Shown: positions 51,936-60,593 of the stretch, piece after piece
Layout: each line of letters opens with the position of its first letter
How positions within the stretch are numbered: position 1 is the first letter of the stretch
Source of the DNA: a virus
IMG/VR virus record: IMGVR_UViG_3300032116_000031
Location: 62,001 to 126,000 of that record
Length of the DNA: 64,000 nucleotides
Strand: one strand, 5' to 3'
Translations under genes and position numbers: made by a program
Notes under the pieces: model-generated
Seen by the model: the letters and a program-made list of their open reading frames with translations, nothing else
Database searches by the model: none
What the model was told of the DNA's origin: nothing

Positions 51936-53914
51936 TTTTGCATGAAAATTTGCTTATTTTCTTGCTTTTGTTTTGATCGCTCGAATACTTCTTCTTCATG
52001 TGAATTTTCGAACAAGCAGTAGTAAACGGATACATCTTCTGTTCTGCCTATCCTCCAACTTCTTGCTTCTGCTTGTTCGTGTTCACCGCTATTCCAATCT
52101 GGGCTATTGATAATGGCTATATCACCCTTCGTTAAATTGTGACCTGTTCCTAAAGTTTTAATATTACCGATGATAACTTTAACATCATCATCTTTTTGGA
52201 ATCTATCAATCAACTCCTGTTTCTTTTGTTGGGTCATTGTCGCATTAATCCCCACAGCTATTTTACCGAAATGCTTTAGGAACCCCTCATATTCTTCCTT
52301 GAAATGGGTGAAGATAATCACCTTTAACCCTTCGTCTATTTTATTGTCTACAAAATTCGTGGTATGAGGAATCTTGATTTTTGATAAAAATTCCCTCATT
52401 TTTATTGATTGACTTACGACCATTAAATCCTCCACGTTCACATTTTTAATATTCTTCTCAAGCATATATTCTTTCCATAATTCCCGATATTTTAATTTTT
52501 CGTTTGGGGATAATTCAAAATATAAAGGGAAAACATATTTTGTTGGGAAAAAGTCCAAAACTTCTGTTTTTTTACGAATTATTTGTGCATGTTTAATTCT
52601 TTGATATAGTTCTTCACTGTTAGTGTTTTCTACCTTTTTATCACCTATTTTTCTACCTAACACTATCACCTTTTTTCTATTATCTTCAAAGCCGCTTCTT
52701 AGGAGCGCATCACAATCAGATGAAGTTAAATCTGAAACAGACTTGTTTTGATTATTGACGTTAATACTCCATGTTTTACTTCGACCATTTCTAGCACCCT
52801 TTTGTTGAATTATATTCAGGATTGTTTTAACCCTTGAATGACCTTTAACATTAGACGATAGCAGTTCTAAAATTTCTGCTTTCAAGGCTTTGGTTTTAGC
52901 GCTATCCATTACTTGTTCATAGGCATTACAGTAGGTGAAGGCATATTCTTTATATTTCTCTAAAACATCTTGGAACCAGCCTTCTACTACAATTACATCT
53001 GAAATGTTTTTATTTATTGTCCTACAAATATTATAGAAATCAATATTTCTTTCTATTGGTGTTCCAGATAAACCGATGATTTTTTGAACAGACCTTTGGG
53101 ATGCCAACATTTTTATACAACTAGATTGTATGCTAGTTGGGTTTTTAGCTCTGTGTATTTCATCTAATATAATACAGTCAAAGTTCTGTAAAAGAAGATC
53201 ATTAGTTGCTTTATCTGTATTCTTTGATTTTTTTACAGATATGAAATTTTTTAGGATTTCGTAGTTTATTATTGTGAAGGTGGACGGCGAATTATCCCAT
53301 ACTGATCCTGAAATTATTTTCGCTGTTTCATTGTAGGTTTCTATTTCCCTACGCCAATTTAACTTCAAACTGGCCAATGTAATAACCAGTATGTTTTTAT
53401 AGCCATTATCCAAGGCTGCAACAATAGATTGACAAGTTTTACCTAAACCCATATCATCCCAATTAAAAGCTGGGTTACGTAACTTCATAAATTTAATCCC
53501 TTCAATCTGGTGAGGAAATAATTTACGATTAGCCTTGTTGTTATTGTCCCATTTTTCAGCGTCGAATGTTACTTGATTAATTTGTTTTTTGAAGGGATTT
53601 TCGCAATCATCTTTATAAACAAAGAAACTTCTATTCTTATATGCAAAATGATAAATCTCGGATGTTTCACCGTATAGGTAATTAATTTTAATTTCAGTAA
53701 ACTCACTGTTTGTGCCGAATTGCTTGTTTAAATATTCCACATTTCGCCGTCCAACATTCAAACTAAGATTACCAAAATCATAACCAGAATACCTGAAATT
53801 CATTTTCAAATACTCATTATCAAATGGAGATAACCTTCCACCACTTTCCATCATCTTTTTCAGATGTTTGATGTAAGGATTGAAACCCCCATAATCCCTT
53901 AATAATTCTTCCAT
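51932..53914 (-). CDS. SNF2/SMARCAL1-like DNA helicase
   Basis: 660 residues when started at the ATG at 53912-53914; a longer frame extends 35 codons into the tnpB 3' region and is unlikely. SNF2 helicase motifs: DDMGLGKTCQSIVAAL (I), LVITLASLKLNWRRE (Ia), CIILDEIHRAKN (II, DEIH), IIGLSGTPIERN (III), IIFTHFKEEYEGFLKHF (IV), IGNIKTLGTGHNLTKGD and QAEARSWRIGRTEDV (V, VI). Such enzymes anneal or remodel DNA and can act in restart or antirecombination; T4 UvsW is an analogue. Two copies of TGGACGGCG occur (53281, 53745). Confidence 0.9.
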   Translation of the reverse strand: MEELLRDYGGFNPYIKHLKKMMESGGRLSPFDNEYLKMNFRYSGYDFGNLSLNVGRRNVEYLNKQFGTNSEFTEIKINYLYGETSEIYHFAYKNRSFFVYKDDCENPFKKQINQVTFDAEKWDNNNKANRKLFPHQIEGIKFMKLRNPAFNWDDMGLGKTCQSIVAALDNGYKNILVITLASLKLNWRREIETYNETAKIISGSVWDNSPSTFTIINYEILKNFISVKKSKNTDKATNDLLLQNFDCIILDEIHRAKNPTSIQSSCIKMLASQRSVQKIIGLSGTPIERNIDFYNICRTINKNISDVIVVEGWFQDVLEKYKEYAFTYCNAYEQVMDSAKTKALKAEILELLSSNVKGHSRVKTILNIIQQKGARNGRSKTWSINVNNQNKSVSDLTSSDCDALLRSGFEDNRKKVIVLGRKIGDKKVENTNSEELYQRIKHAQIIRKKTEVLDFFPTKYVFPLYFELSPNEKLKYRELWKEYMLEKNIKNVNVEDLMVVSQSIKMREFLSKIKIPHTTNFVDNKIDEGLKVIIFTHFKEEYEGFLKHFGKIAVGINATMTQQKKQELIDRFQKDDDVKVIIGNIKTLGTGHNLTKGDIAIINSPDWNSGEHEQAEARSWRIGRTEDVSVYYCLFENSHEEEVFERSKQKQENKQIFMQN

Positions 53915-53984
53915 AACTTTTATTTTAAATTTTAGTGTTTTGATATTTATAAAGGACAAATATAATTCCGTAAAATTATGAAAT
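53915..53984 (-). ncRNA. Candidate omegaRNA/right end region of the TnpB element
   Basis: Immediately 3' of tnpB, on the same strand, 70 bases carry a small hairpin (ATAATT-TTACGG-AATTAT) and no gene. In IS605 elements the guide RNA overlaps the tnpB 3' end and extends into the right end. No target or exact boundary can be shown here, so this is a place to look, not a called RNA. Confidence 0.25.
53957..53964 (-). promoter_or_regulatory. Candidate -7 element before the SNF2-like gene
   Basis: Leftward strand TATATTTG at 53957-53964, about 43 bases before the ATG. No TTG is present 20 bases upstream, so this is weak. An ATAATT/AATTAT hairpin (53962-53979) overlaps it and could be an end of the TnpB element instead. 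Confidence 0.25.
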
Positions 53985-55211
53985 TTAATGAATCTCAATA
54001 ACTTTACATTCTTTTCCAATTTCTTTCCCTTTTTTCAGGGATTTCCCAGAGCCTATTGGCTTACTGTCCATTGGCGTTGATTCGGGCGAACTCAACCCTA
54101 TTTTTAATTTTAAACCTTCTTTTAGAATATTGTTTGCTGCATTAATATCTCGATCATGTTCAGAACCACAACTTAGACATGTCCAAAAACGATCATTTAA
54201 TTTCAAATCATCATTTTTTGCACCGCAACAGCCGCATTGTTTGCTTGAAGGAAAGAATCGGTTTATTTCAATCACTTCTTTATTATTCCAAATTGCTTTG
54301 TATTGAAGTATCGATTTAAACCTATACCAACTAACGTCTTGTATTGATGCAGCTAATTTATGGTTTTTCATCATTCCCTTAACGTTGAGGTTTTCAATTA
54401 CAATAATTTGGTTTTCATTAAGCAACTGATTTACAACGCTATGCAAATAATATTCTTTTTTATTAGTTATTTTTTCAAAATGTTTTGCCAGCTTTACTCT
54501 TGCCTTTTCGCGGCCTTTAGAACCTTTTTTCGTTCTACTTAGCCACCGTTGCAAACGAGCTGTCTTATTCTTATTTTTTTTATTCAGTTTTAAATTATCA
54601 AACTTTTGGCCATCAGATGTTATGACAAAATCTTTTATCCCCAGATCAATCCCAATAGCGCTATCCGTTTCAGGGAATGATTTGATAAGTTCGGTGTCAA
54701 TCAAAACAGAGATAAAATATTTACCCGTTCTTGTTTTGGATAAGGTTAATGATTTAACATTGTTTTGATTCTCGTTTAAGATCCTTTCATCCCTTACAGA
54801 GCATTTAAAATGAATATCTTTCAAGACCTTTATCAAAGATATCCTGTTACCTTTAATGCCCATAAAAGCATCATTAGGGAACCTACAAGAGCTTTTAGTA
54901 TCCCTTTTTGATTTGAATTTGGGTTTATCCGATATCTTTTTGAAAAAGTTATTAAAGGCTTTATCCAAATCAATAGCACTTTGTTGAAGAACCTTTGAAT
55001 GAACCTCTTTCAAAAAAGGAAAATCAGATTTTAAAGAGGTTAGATACTTACCAGCTTCCGCAAAAGAAATCGATTTTTTTGAGCTTTCATAACTTTCATT
55101 TTTGTAATGTAGCAATTTGTTATAAACAAAACGACAAGACCCCAACAGGTTTGCAATATAGTGCTCCTGTTCATTATTTGGGTAAATTCTTATCTTAATT
55201 GCTTTTAACAT
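53985..55211 (-). CDS. tnpB: TnpB (IS200/IS605-family RNA-guided nuclease)
   Basis: 408 residues from the ATG at 55209-55211 (MLKAIKIRIYP). RuvC-like catalytic residues: IGIDLGIKDF (D189), IIVIENLNVKG (E273), EHDRDINAANNI (D355); zinc-finger cysteines CGCCGAKND (C326, C329) and CLSCG (C345, C348). The N-terminal WED/REC layout and intact length indicate a functional enzyme. No TnpA transposase is present in the window. Free-standing tnpB genes are common in large phages. Its 3' end overlaps the upstream A/T-rich region of the helicase gene; a guide RNA is expected to overlap the tnpB 3' end. Confidence 0.92.
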   Translation of the reverse strand: MLKAIKIRIYPNNEQEHYIANLLGSCRFVYNKLLHYKNESYESSKKSISFAEAGKYLTSLKSDFPFLKEVHSKVLQQSAIDLDKAFNNFFKKISDKPKFKSKRDTKSSCRFPNDAFMGIKGNRISLIKVLKDIHFKCSVRDERILNENQNNVKSLTLSKTRTGKYFISVLIDTELIKSFPETDSAIGIDLGIKDFVITSDGQKFDNLKLNKKNKNKTARLQRWLSRTKKGSKGREKARVKLAKHFEKITNKKEYYLHSVVNQLLNENQIIVIENLNVKGMMKNHKLAASIQDVSWYRFKSILQYKAIWNNKEVIEINRFFPSSKQCGCCGAKNDDLKLNDRFWTCLSCGSEHDRDINAANNILKEGLKLKIGLSSPESTPMDSKPIGSGKSLKKGKEIGKECKVIEIH

Positions 55212-55242
55212 AAAATTAATTTTATTATTAATTAATTGCCAT

Positions 55243-55287
55243 TCTCGTTTTTGTTTAAAAAACAAAAAATCAATGAAATTAACGAGA
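55243..55287. repeat. A/T-rich imperfect hairpin upstream of tnpB
   Basis: TCTCGT (55243-55248) pairs with ACGAGA (55282-55287) around an inner TTTTTGTTT/AAACAAAAA hairpin. It could be the left end hairpin of the TnpB element, or a terminator after the IMPDH-like gene. Not decisive. Confidence 0.3.
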
Positions 55288-55290
55288 TGA

Positions 55291-56379
55291 TTACTTGTTA
55301 AATCTATCGAATGTGTTTTTTGATATATGGTCCACTGTTGCAGTTTTTTTGAATTCTGCTATTGTTTTACAACCTGAATAAGACATAGCTGATTTCAAAT
55401 AGTCTTGAAAATTTTCAATCCAACCAGCCAAGGTATATTCAACATAATTAATCTTTTCGATACCTTCTGATGATCTGAATTCAGTTTTACCCCAATCCTT
55501 TTGGACTGATTTTGTAGACATGCCTCTGAACGTAGAGGTTATCATTCTATATTTAATTAGTGAGCTAACATCTGTATCTAATATAAATTCATAAGATGTA
55601 TTAGTTAAATCGGATGTAAATTCCAAAGTACCGTCTTCTTTCACCCTAAGAATATCAGTTACCTTACTTTGATCCTCATCATCATACATAACGATGCTTT
55701 TTTGGGAGCAAGATTCTAAAGTTTTGTTGAGTATACCCCCTAACATTACATAATCTGCTCCGAGGGCTAGTGCTAATATAACGTCCCTATATGTTCTAAA
55801 TCCTCCGTCTGCAACGATTTGGGTGTTTATATGGGGTTTAACCATTTTTAAAGCACTCAAAGAGCTTTTGCAATCTGCTATAAGAGTTGCCATACCTTGA
55901 CCAACAGCAGTATGAACACTCGTAAGACATCCAGATCCAGATCCAACTCCTGCTCTGATATAATCACAACCAGTGCTAGCTAATGCTACAAATGCTTCTT
56001 TAGAAGCGATATTCCCTGACATTATGATTACATTTGGGTATTTTGATTTTGCATTACGGATAGCGTTATGTAGTGCAGGCATATTACCGTTTGCAACATC
56101 AATACAAATTTTTTTGTGGTTCAAATCAATTGATTTGATCATTTCTTCGAATTCTACTAATCCAACAGAAATGAAATCTTCTTCATTAACTTCTACACCA
56201 GCATTTCTGGGAAAACATAAATTAATTCCCGCATTTTTAAAAACTTGTGCGTTGTCTTTTGACAGGACAGTGTCCATAGGGGCATTAAAAATTGGAAAGT
56301 ATTCCAAATTAACTTCTGAACGACTGTTCAAACCGACTGGTTTTTGAACCAGTACCAAATCATTAAAATCTAATTGCAT
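55291..56379 (-). CDS. IMP dehydrogenase/GMP reductase-like protein
   Basis: 362 residues using the ATG at 56377-56379; an upstream GTG at 56397 would lie inside the -7 promoter element. TIM-barrel features of GuaB/GuaC: NAPMDTV near the start, CIDVANGN, MSGNIASKEA, GVGSGSGCLTS with C151 at the catalytic loop, ADGGFRTYRDVILALALGADYVMLGG, and IEKIN..EYTLAGW. The loop is not the usual GPGS(I/V)CTT, and no CBS domains are present, so GMP reductase-like or altered specificity is possible. It would change the guanine nucleotide balance during infection. Confidence 0.82.
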   Translation of the reverse strand: MQLDFNDLVLVQKPVGLNSRSEVNLEYFPIFNAPMDTVLSKDNAQVFKNAGINLCFPRNAGVEVNEEDFISVGLVEFEEMIKSIDLNHKKICIDVANGNMPALHNAIRNAKSKYPNVIIMSGNIASKEAFVALASTGCDYIRAGVGSGSGCLTSVHTAVGQGMATLIADCKSSLSALKMVKPHINTQIVADGGFRTYRDVILALALGADYVMLGGILNKTLESCSQKSIVMYDDEDQSKVTDILRVKEDGTLEFTSDLTNTSYEFILDTDVSSLIKYRMITSTFRGMSTKSVQKDWGKTEFRSSEGIEKINYVEYTLAGWIENFQDYLKSAMSYSGCKTIAEFKKTATVDHISKNTFDRFNK

Positions 56380-56396
56380 ATTATTGTTATTTTCCA

Positions 56397-56404
56397 CAAA
56401 GGTA
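56397..56404 (-). promoter_or_regulatory. TAnnTTTG element before the IMPDH-like gene
   Basis: Leftward strand TACCTTTG at 56397-56404 with no TTG at the expected upstream distance (TTT instead). It predicts a leader of about 10 bases to the ATG at 56379. Confidence 0.45.
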
Positions 56405-56437
56405 ATGAAAAAAACAATATGGTTAAAATTTTTTTAA

Positions 56438-56962
56438 TTAAAATTCAAACTTTAATTCATTTTTATCAACTGGAGTACAAATTAGTGTTTTAAAGTGTGA
56501 TTTAAAACCTCCCCAGCTTCTAACGTTTTCATAAGTTTTAATTGAATCGTCTGCTATTTGATACACCAAAGGGAACGGCGCTTTTAACCCATCATCTATC
56601 ATATATACAATATAGTCACCGTATTTAGGTATAGCATTTTTAAATTTGAGTTCTGGTATTAAAACGTGTATTAATAGATTACCTAATTCTTTTAATCTAA
56701 AACTGTTGTCATCGTTGTAGGATTGATTCTTAGGCTCTACTACATCTACCATTGCATATAGTTCAATTGGATCATTTAAGTAAACTTCATTAGATTCATT
56801 TTCGTGGTATAAAGAATCTCTGTTATTATTATTAAAATCAACTGTATATAGATACACTTTTTGATTAATATCTGATAAATATTCATAAGCCATTCTGACT
56901 TCTAAATCATATTCGTTTTCATCAAAAAATTTATCTATCCTATTGTTTGTAATTTGGTCCAT
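56438..56962 (-). CDS. Hypothetical acidic protein, 174 residues
   Basis: Not recognised. Alpha/beta appearance with EYDLEVRMAYEYLSDI near the start, a central DPIELYAMVDVVEP and LLIHVLIPELKFKNA, and ends VDKNELKFEF. It lies in the same leftward run as the caspase-like gene, but about 500 bases downstream of it. Function unknown. Confidence 0.6.
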   Translation of the reverse strand: MDQITNNRIDKFFDENEYDLEVRMAYEYLSDINQKVYLYTVDFNNNNRDSLYHENESNEVYLNDPIELYAMVDVVEPKNQSYNDDNSFRLKELGNLLIHVLIPELKFKNAIPKYGDYIVYMIDDGLKAPFPLVYQIADDSIKTYENVRSWGGFKSHFKTLICTPVDKNELKFEF

Positions 56963-56967
56963 TTATT

Positions 56968-57045
56968 TTATTCTGGGTCTTTTTTTATTTTTTGAATTTC
57001 GATTAATGGTAACTCTTTTGCTAAAATGATAGCTTTCTTTTTCAT
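56968..57045 (-). CDS. Possible 25-residue microprotein
   Basis: ATG at 57043-57045, TAA at 56968-56970, reading MKKKAIILAKELPLIEIQKI. The start is one base from the stop of the 136-residue gene (57047), and the frame fills the gap before the next gene almost exactly, which suggests coupled translation. It is short enough that chance is possible. Confidence 0.35.
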   Translation of the reverse strand: MKKKAIILAKELPLIEIQKIKKDPE

Positions 57046-57046
57046 A

Positions 57047-57457
57047 TTAATAAAGCAATTGTTTAAGTTTAATATTAATCAACTTTAAATTGTCAATCTC
57101 CTCCTTTAGATAATCAACTCTATTAGCTAGCAATTTTAATAGACCATCATCATCATATTTAAAGCTCCTTTGTTCATATTCTGTCAAAGGCCCTCCTATA
57201 ATTAAAGATTCAAAATGTAATAAAGAACTGTTGTTTTCACGTATATCAGAAATACAATCATCTAATTTATTAACGATATACGTGAAACTCAACTGTTCTT
57301 GACTTTCGTTATTTTGTGCTATTGTTTCTTTTTCCATGTTTACTTCTAATCTATCAATGTAATTTGTTTCAGAGCTTTGATAAAAGGAATCAGAAAATAA
57401 ACTGTCTAAGTTTCTTCTAGCTAATTCGGAATCAAATTTATGTTTATTCTTACTCAT
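57047..57457 (-). CDS. Hypothetical protein, coiled-coil end
   Basis: 136 residues, unrecognised. The first 60 residues are polar, and the last 40 form a leucine heptad pattern (LLKLLANRVDYLKEEIDNLKL) that predicts a coiled coil. Middle segment LHFESLIIGGPLTEYEQRSF. It lies 30 bases downstream of the caspase-like gene on the same strand. Confidence 0.6.
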   Translation of the reverse strand: MSKNKHKFDSELARRNLDSLFSDSFYQSSETNYIDRLEVNMEKETIAQNNESQEQLSFTYIVNKLDDCISDIRENNSSLLHFESLIIGGPLTEYEQRSFKYDDDGLLKLLANRVDYLKEEIDNLKLINIKLKQLLY

Positions 57458-57487
57458 ATAATCAAATATAAGTAAAAATAAAGAAAA

Positions 57488-58300
57488 TTAAAGCAAAAAT
57501 TCTTTGTAAGTATTTTTCTCTTTATGTCCGTTCACCACTTGGAAATTAGGTGTTTGTGGATAACCTGCCTTAGAAACTTGTTCGTGGATTCTTTTAAACA
57601 TCTGATAGTAATTCAAAGCTTTATTAGAATCATTAGCTAAAACTTTTTCTAGGCTAGCTGTGAAGAGGCCCATAGGTCTTTTATCTATAAAAGATTTTAG
57701 GTCATAAGAAACTTGGAATTCAGTAGAAGAAGAATAAGCTATAATATTACAAGCTAAATCACTTTCTTCAATTAGATTTGTTGGTAATTCCAATTCCTTT
57801 TTTAGACCTGCAACTTTAAGAATATCAGAGAAATCCAGTGATCTAACTTGTGCATCATCATTTTCGCCGTCCAAATCAATCGACTTAAAATTATCTCTTG
57901 CATGACAGCAATCTGATACCCATACAATATTAACACCTTCTTTAAACTTCTTTAAAAATTCCTTGGTTTCATAATCCCAAACTATTCTATCATATAGGCA
58001 TAAAGCAGTTCTTCTTTTTTCTTTACCTCCACCTTCATAGTCTTCGTAAGTACCATGACAAGAGATATTAAAAAAGAAAGTGTCACCAGCTTCCAATTCT
58101 TCTGAAAGTTTGTTTAAAAAATCGACATATACTTGGTAAGTAGCTTTCTCGGATAAGAAAACATTAGTTTCAAATCCTTTTTCTTTTGCTAAGCTTTCCA
58201 TAAAAATAATGTCGTTTTCACAACCTCTCAAATCATTACCTGAACCGTAATAATTTGGATCAAATTTGTTAATACCAAAATGCAATGATACTTTTTTCAT
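57488..58300 (-). CDS. Caspase-like (C14, metacaspase-type) protein
   Basis: 270 residues. Caspase-haemoglobinase fold pattern: KKVSLHFGINKFD (first strand), LRGCENDIIFMESLAKEKG, TFFFNISCHGTYED with catalytic His82, and VNIVWVSDCCHARDN with catalytic Cys132 (D-x-C-H). Spacing of His to Cys (50 residues) is typical of p20-like domains. There is no signal peptide. It is unusual in a phage; a role in host death signalling or in proteolytic maturation of virion proteins is possible. Leader MKKVSL is shorter than the other leaders here. One TGGACGGCG word (57865). Confidence 0.82.
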   Translation of the reverse strand: MKKVSLHFGINKFDPNYYGSGNDLRGCENDIIFMESLAKEKGFETNVFLSEKATYQVYVDFLNKLSEELEAGDTFFFNISCHGTYEDYEGGGKEKRRTALCLYDRIVWDYETKEFLKKFKEGVNIVWVSDCCHARDNFKSIDLDGENDDAQVRSLDFSDILKVAGLKKELELPTNLIEESDLACNIIAYSSSTEFQVSYDLKSFIDKRPMGLFTASLEKVLANDSNKALNYYQMFKRIHEQVSKAGYPQTPNFQVVNGHKEKNTYKEFLL

Positions 58301-58308
58301 ATTTTGTT

Positions 58309-58326
58309 TTTTTATATAAATATATT
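58309..58326 (-). promoter_or_regulatory. Late-type promoter element before the caspase-like gene
   Basis: Leftward strand reads TATATTTATATAAAAAAA, about 9-26 bases before the ATG at 58300. Strong match to the sheath and Nudix-operon elements. Confidence 0.45.
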
Positions 58327-58335
58327 TTTTTGTAA

Positions 58336-59427
58336 TTAATAGAGTAAATTTTCGGCTAATTGAATAATTAAATCTGTAACTTGGTCTACTTTATTGGAAT
58401 CTTTATCACAGGCGTTATAAATCATATCGCGTTCATTTTTAGCGATATTTTTATAATTAACCGTTGCACTTTTAGGTTTTGCGATTTCGCCGTCCACCTC
58501 CCAATACTGATCCATAACAAAATCAGAAACCAATAAAAGCCCATCATTATTATAAACAAAACTTTCCACGAACTTATTTAATAAATTCTTATAAGTACCA
58601 GATTTAGAATAATAATTCTCAATGAAATAATCAAGATCATCTCTATCAGATTCAGCTATTTTAACATAACCAAAAATACCTTTCAGTAAATGTGTATCGT
58701 ACCTATCATCATCTTGGAGCAATATTGGAATTATTTTTCTGTTATAAACTAAAAAATCAGAATCTCCAACCATCATAACAAAAACGTCATTCTTGTTATT
58801 AAAATCCAAATCAACTGATGCCTTCTCTCCCTTTTTAGGCTCTTCTTTCAATTGAGCTAAAATCTCATTTACCTTCTCTTTTGAAATAACCCCCTTTCTA
58901 ACTAAATCACTGTATAGACCCTTAGCTAAAAAGTCTTTTACAGTACTTAGATAATAATCCTTGGTTAATTTATACCCAGCAGGAGAAAAGCCACCAGAAT
59001 CACTATCAGGATTCCTCTTCAAATATTCTCTCAAAACAATCTTACCGAATCCCCAACCCTTATATTCATTTACAGTAGTAACCAACACTGATCCTAAAAA
59101 ATCCATAGCAACTGATACCCTCACATCATCTTCATCAAAGATACCAATATTGCCTTTATCAGACATTTTAACTTTAAAGTCAGCATTGTTGACTTTAATA
59201 TTATTTATCAGCTTTGGATATGCCTTGTATCCAATATTAGGATTTTCTTTATAACTTAATTCTTCAGCGTAGGAAGAGTTATAAAGTTCTGGGGAATGTG
59301 ACTTACCGCTTTTATTAATATATTTATCACGATATTCCTCCCAAGTCATTAAAGCAGGTTCAACAGATTTGTTTTCAAATTCGTTAGTTGCTTCATTGAT
59401 TGTTGCTTCACTGATAATAATTTTCAT
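58336..59427 (-). CDS. GNAT-like protein with MKIIISEA leader
   Basis: 363 residues. The leader MKIIISEATINEA is followed by an unassigned N-terminal region and then a segment with GNAT-like acetyl-CoA binding features: SVAMDFLGSVLVTTVNEYKGWGFGKIVLREYL, in which GWGFGK (124-129) resembles the Q/RxxGxG/A loop. The rest is not recognised and includes DVFVMMVGDSDF and IAKNERDMIYNA. It may modify a host or phage protein after being packaged or produced. It is 2 bases after the CCA-enzyme gene. Confidence 0.55.
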   Translation of the reverse strand: MKIIISEATINEATNEFENKSVEPALMTWEEYRDKYINKSGKSHSPELYNSSYAEELSYKENPNIGYKAYPKLINNIKVNNADFKVKMSDKGNIGIFDEDDVRVSVAMDFLGSVLVTTVNEYKGWGFGKIVLREYLKRNPDSDSGGFSPAGYKLTKDYYLSTVKDFLAKGLYSDLVRKGVISKEKVNEILAQLKEEPKKGEKASVDLDFNNKNDVFVMMVGDSDFLVYNRKIIPILLQDDDRYDTHLLKGIFGYVKIAESDRDDLDYFIENYYSKSGTYKNLLNKFVESFVYNNDGLLLVSDFVMDQYWEVDGEIAKPKSATVNYKNIAKNERDMIYNACDKDSNKVDQVTDLIIQLAENLLY

Positions 59428-59429
59428 AA

Positions 59430-60593
59430 TTATTTAATTAATTTTAAAAAGTTTTCTGTTTCTAATTGGTTGATTTTCTCACCTAATTCTTTACCTTTGA
59501 CGTTATATTCTTTAGCAACATCATCTCCACTTAAAGATAGTTGAAATTTTATAAAAGCGTCGGAGAAGCTTTCATTAAATCCTAAAATTTCATTTAAGAA
59601 ATATCTCAAATCATTATCAGAAATAATCACCTTAGAGATTTTTCTTTTTAAGATTGGGGCATTTTCAGCACTTAAATTCTTCAAGGAAATTAAAGTAGAT
59701 ATATTATAGGCTTCTTTACTTGTGTATTTATAATTGTTTAATTTAGAGCTTACCAATTCAGGACTGTTGTTTAACAATAAGGTAGCTATTATTATTTCAG
59801 GGTTTTTATATTCAATAAAATCGTAATTGACTTTCAAATCAGGGAATATTTGAGGGAATAAATCCAAGTCTTTTATCATGTTTAAATAAAACACTGTGGA
59901 TTTAGCTTTACTTAAGCCCTTTAAAAATTCATCTCTAATTCTTTCAAATGATACTCCTTTTAGAGAGTTGTTGGATTGGACGGCGGATTTAATATCTGGG
60001 TTCAAATCAGAATTAGTTATTGCCGCAAATCTTATAGCTCTCAATATTCTAATTCTATCTTCATTGAATCTATCCTCTGCATTGCCCACAGTTCTTATCT
60101 GACCGCTTTTTATGTCATCAACGCCTCCAACTAAGTCAATTACTTTATCCTTCGTTATATCGTAATATAGAGCGTTTATAGTTAAATCACGTCTTTTAAC
60201 GTCTGAATCAATATTCGCAAATTTAATAGATTCTGGTCTTCTACCATCTTTATATTCACCATCTTCTCTGAAGGTAGCTATTTCATATTCTTCACCGTTT
60301 ATGATAACAGAAATTACGCCAAAAGATTTGCCCTTTGGAATTATGGTATCATAACCTTCTTTTTCCAATATTTCAATTACTCTATCTGGGTTAGCATCAG
60401 TAGCTAAATCGTAATCTTTTGGTTCTTTACCGTAAAATAAGTCCCTGACAGCTCCACCCACAATGAATAAATCGTGCCCATTTCTATTAAATTGTTTTGC
60501 TAAAACTTTAATGTCACTTGGAACATTCATTTTTAAGTTTTCAGATTCTTCGTTTAGTCTTCTAATTATAGACTCATTTATTAAAATTTTCAT
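59430..60593 (-). CDS. CCA-adding enzyme / poly(A) polymerase-like nucleotidyltransferase
   Basis: 387 residues. Leader MKILINESIIRRLNEE is followed by the class II nucleotidyltransferase core: FIVGGAVRDLFYGKEPKDYDLATD (GGAVRD 46-51, DYD with D60 and D62), IATFREDGEYKDGRRPESIKF, RRDLTINALYYD and EDRFNEDRIRILRAIRFA. These match CCA-tRNA nucleotidyltransferase or poly(A) polymerase; both share the head domain, so specificity is undecided. The leader before the enzyme core is extra compared with host enzymes. One TGGACGGCG-like copy is at 59977. Confidence 0.85.
   Translation of the reverse strand: MKILINESIIRRLNEESENLKMNVPSDIKVLAKQFNRNGHDLFIVGGAVRDLFYGKEPKDYDLATDANPDRVIEILEKEGYDTIIPKGKSFGVISVIINGEEYEIATFREDGEYKDGRRPESIKFANIDSDVKRRDLTINALYYDITKDKVIDLVGGVDDIKSGQIRTVGNAEDRFNEDRIRILRAIRFAAITNSDLNPDIKSAVQSNNSLKGVSFERIRDEFLKGLSKAKSTVFYLNMIKDLDLFPQIFPDLKVNYDFIEYKNPEIIIATLLLNNSPELVSSKLNNYKYTSKEAYNISTLISLKNLSAENAPILKRKISKVIISDNDLRYFLNEILGFNESFSDAFIKFQLSLSGDDVAKEYNVKGKELGEKINQLETENFLKLIK

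Noticed and set aside
51932-54019. Longer SNF2-like protein starting at 54019
   Set aside because: The extra residues overlap the 3' end of tnpB and lie before the candidate promoter; the ATG at 53914 fits better.
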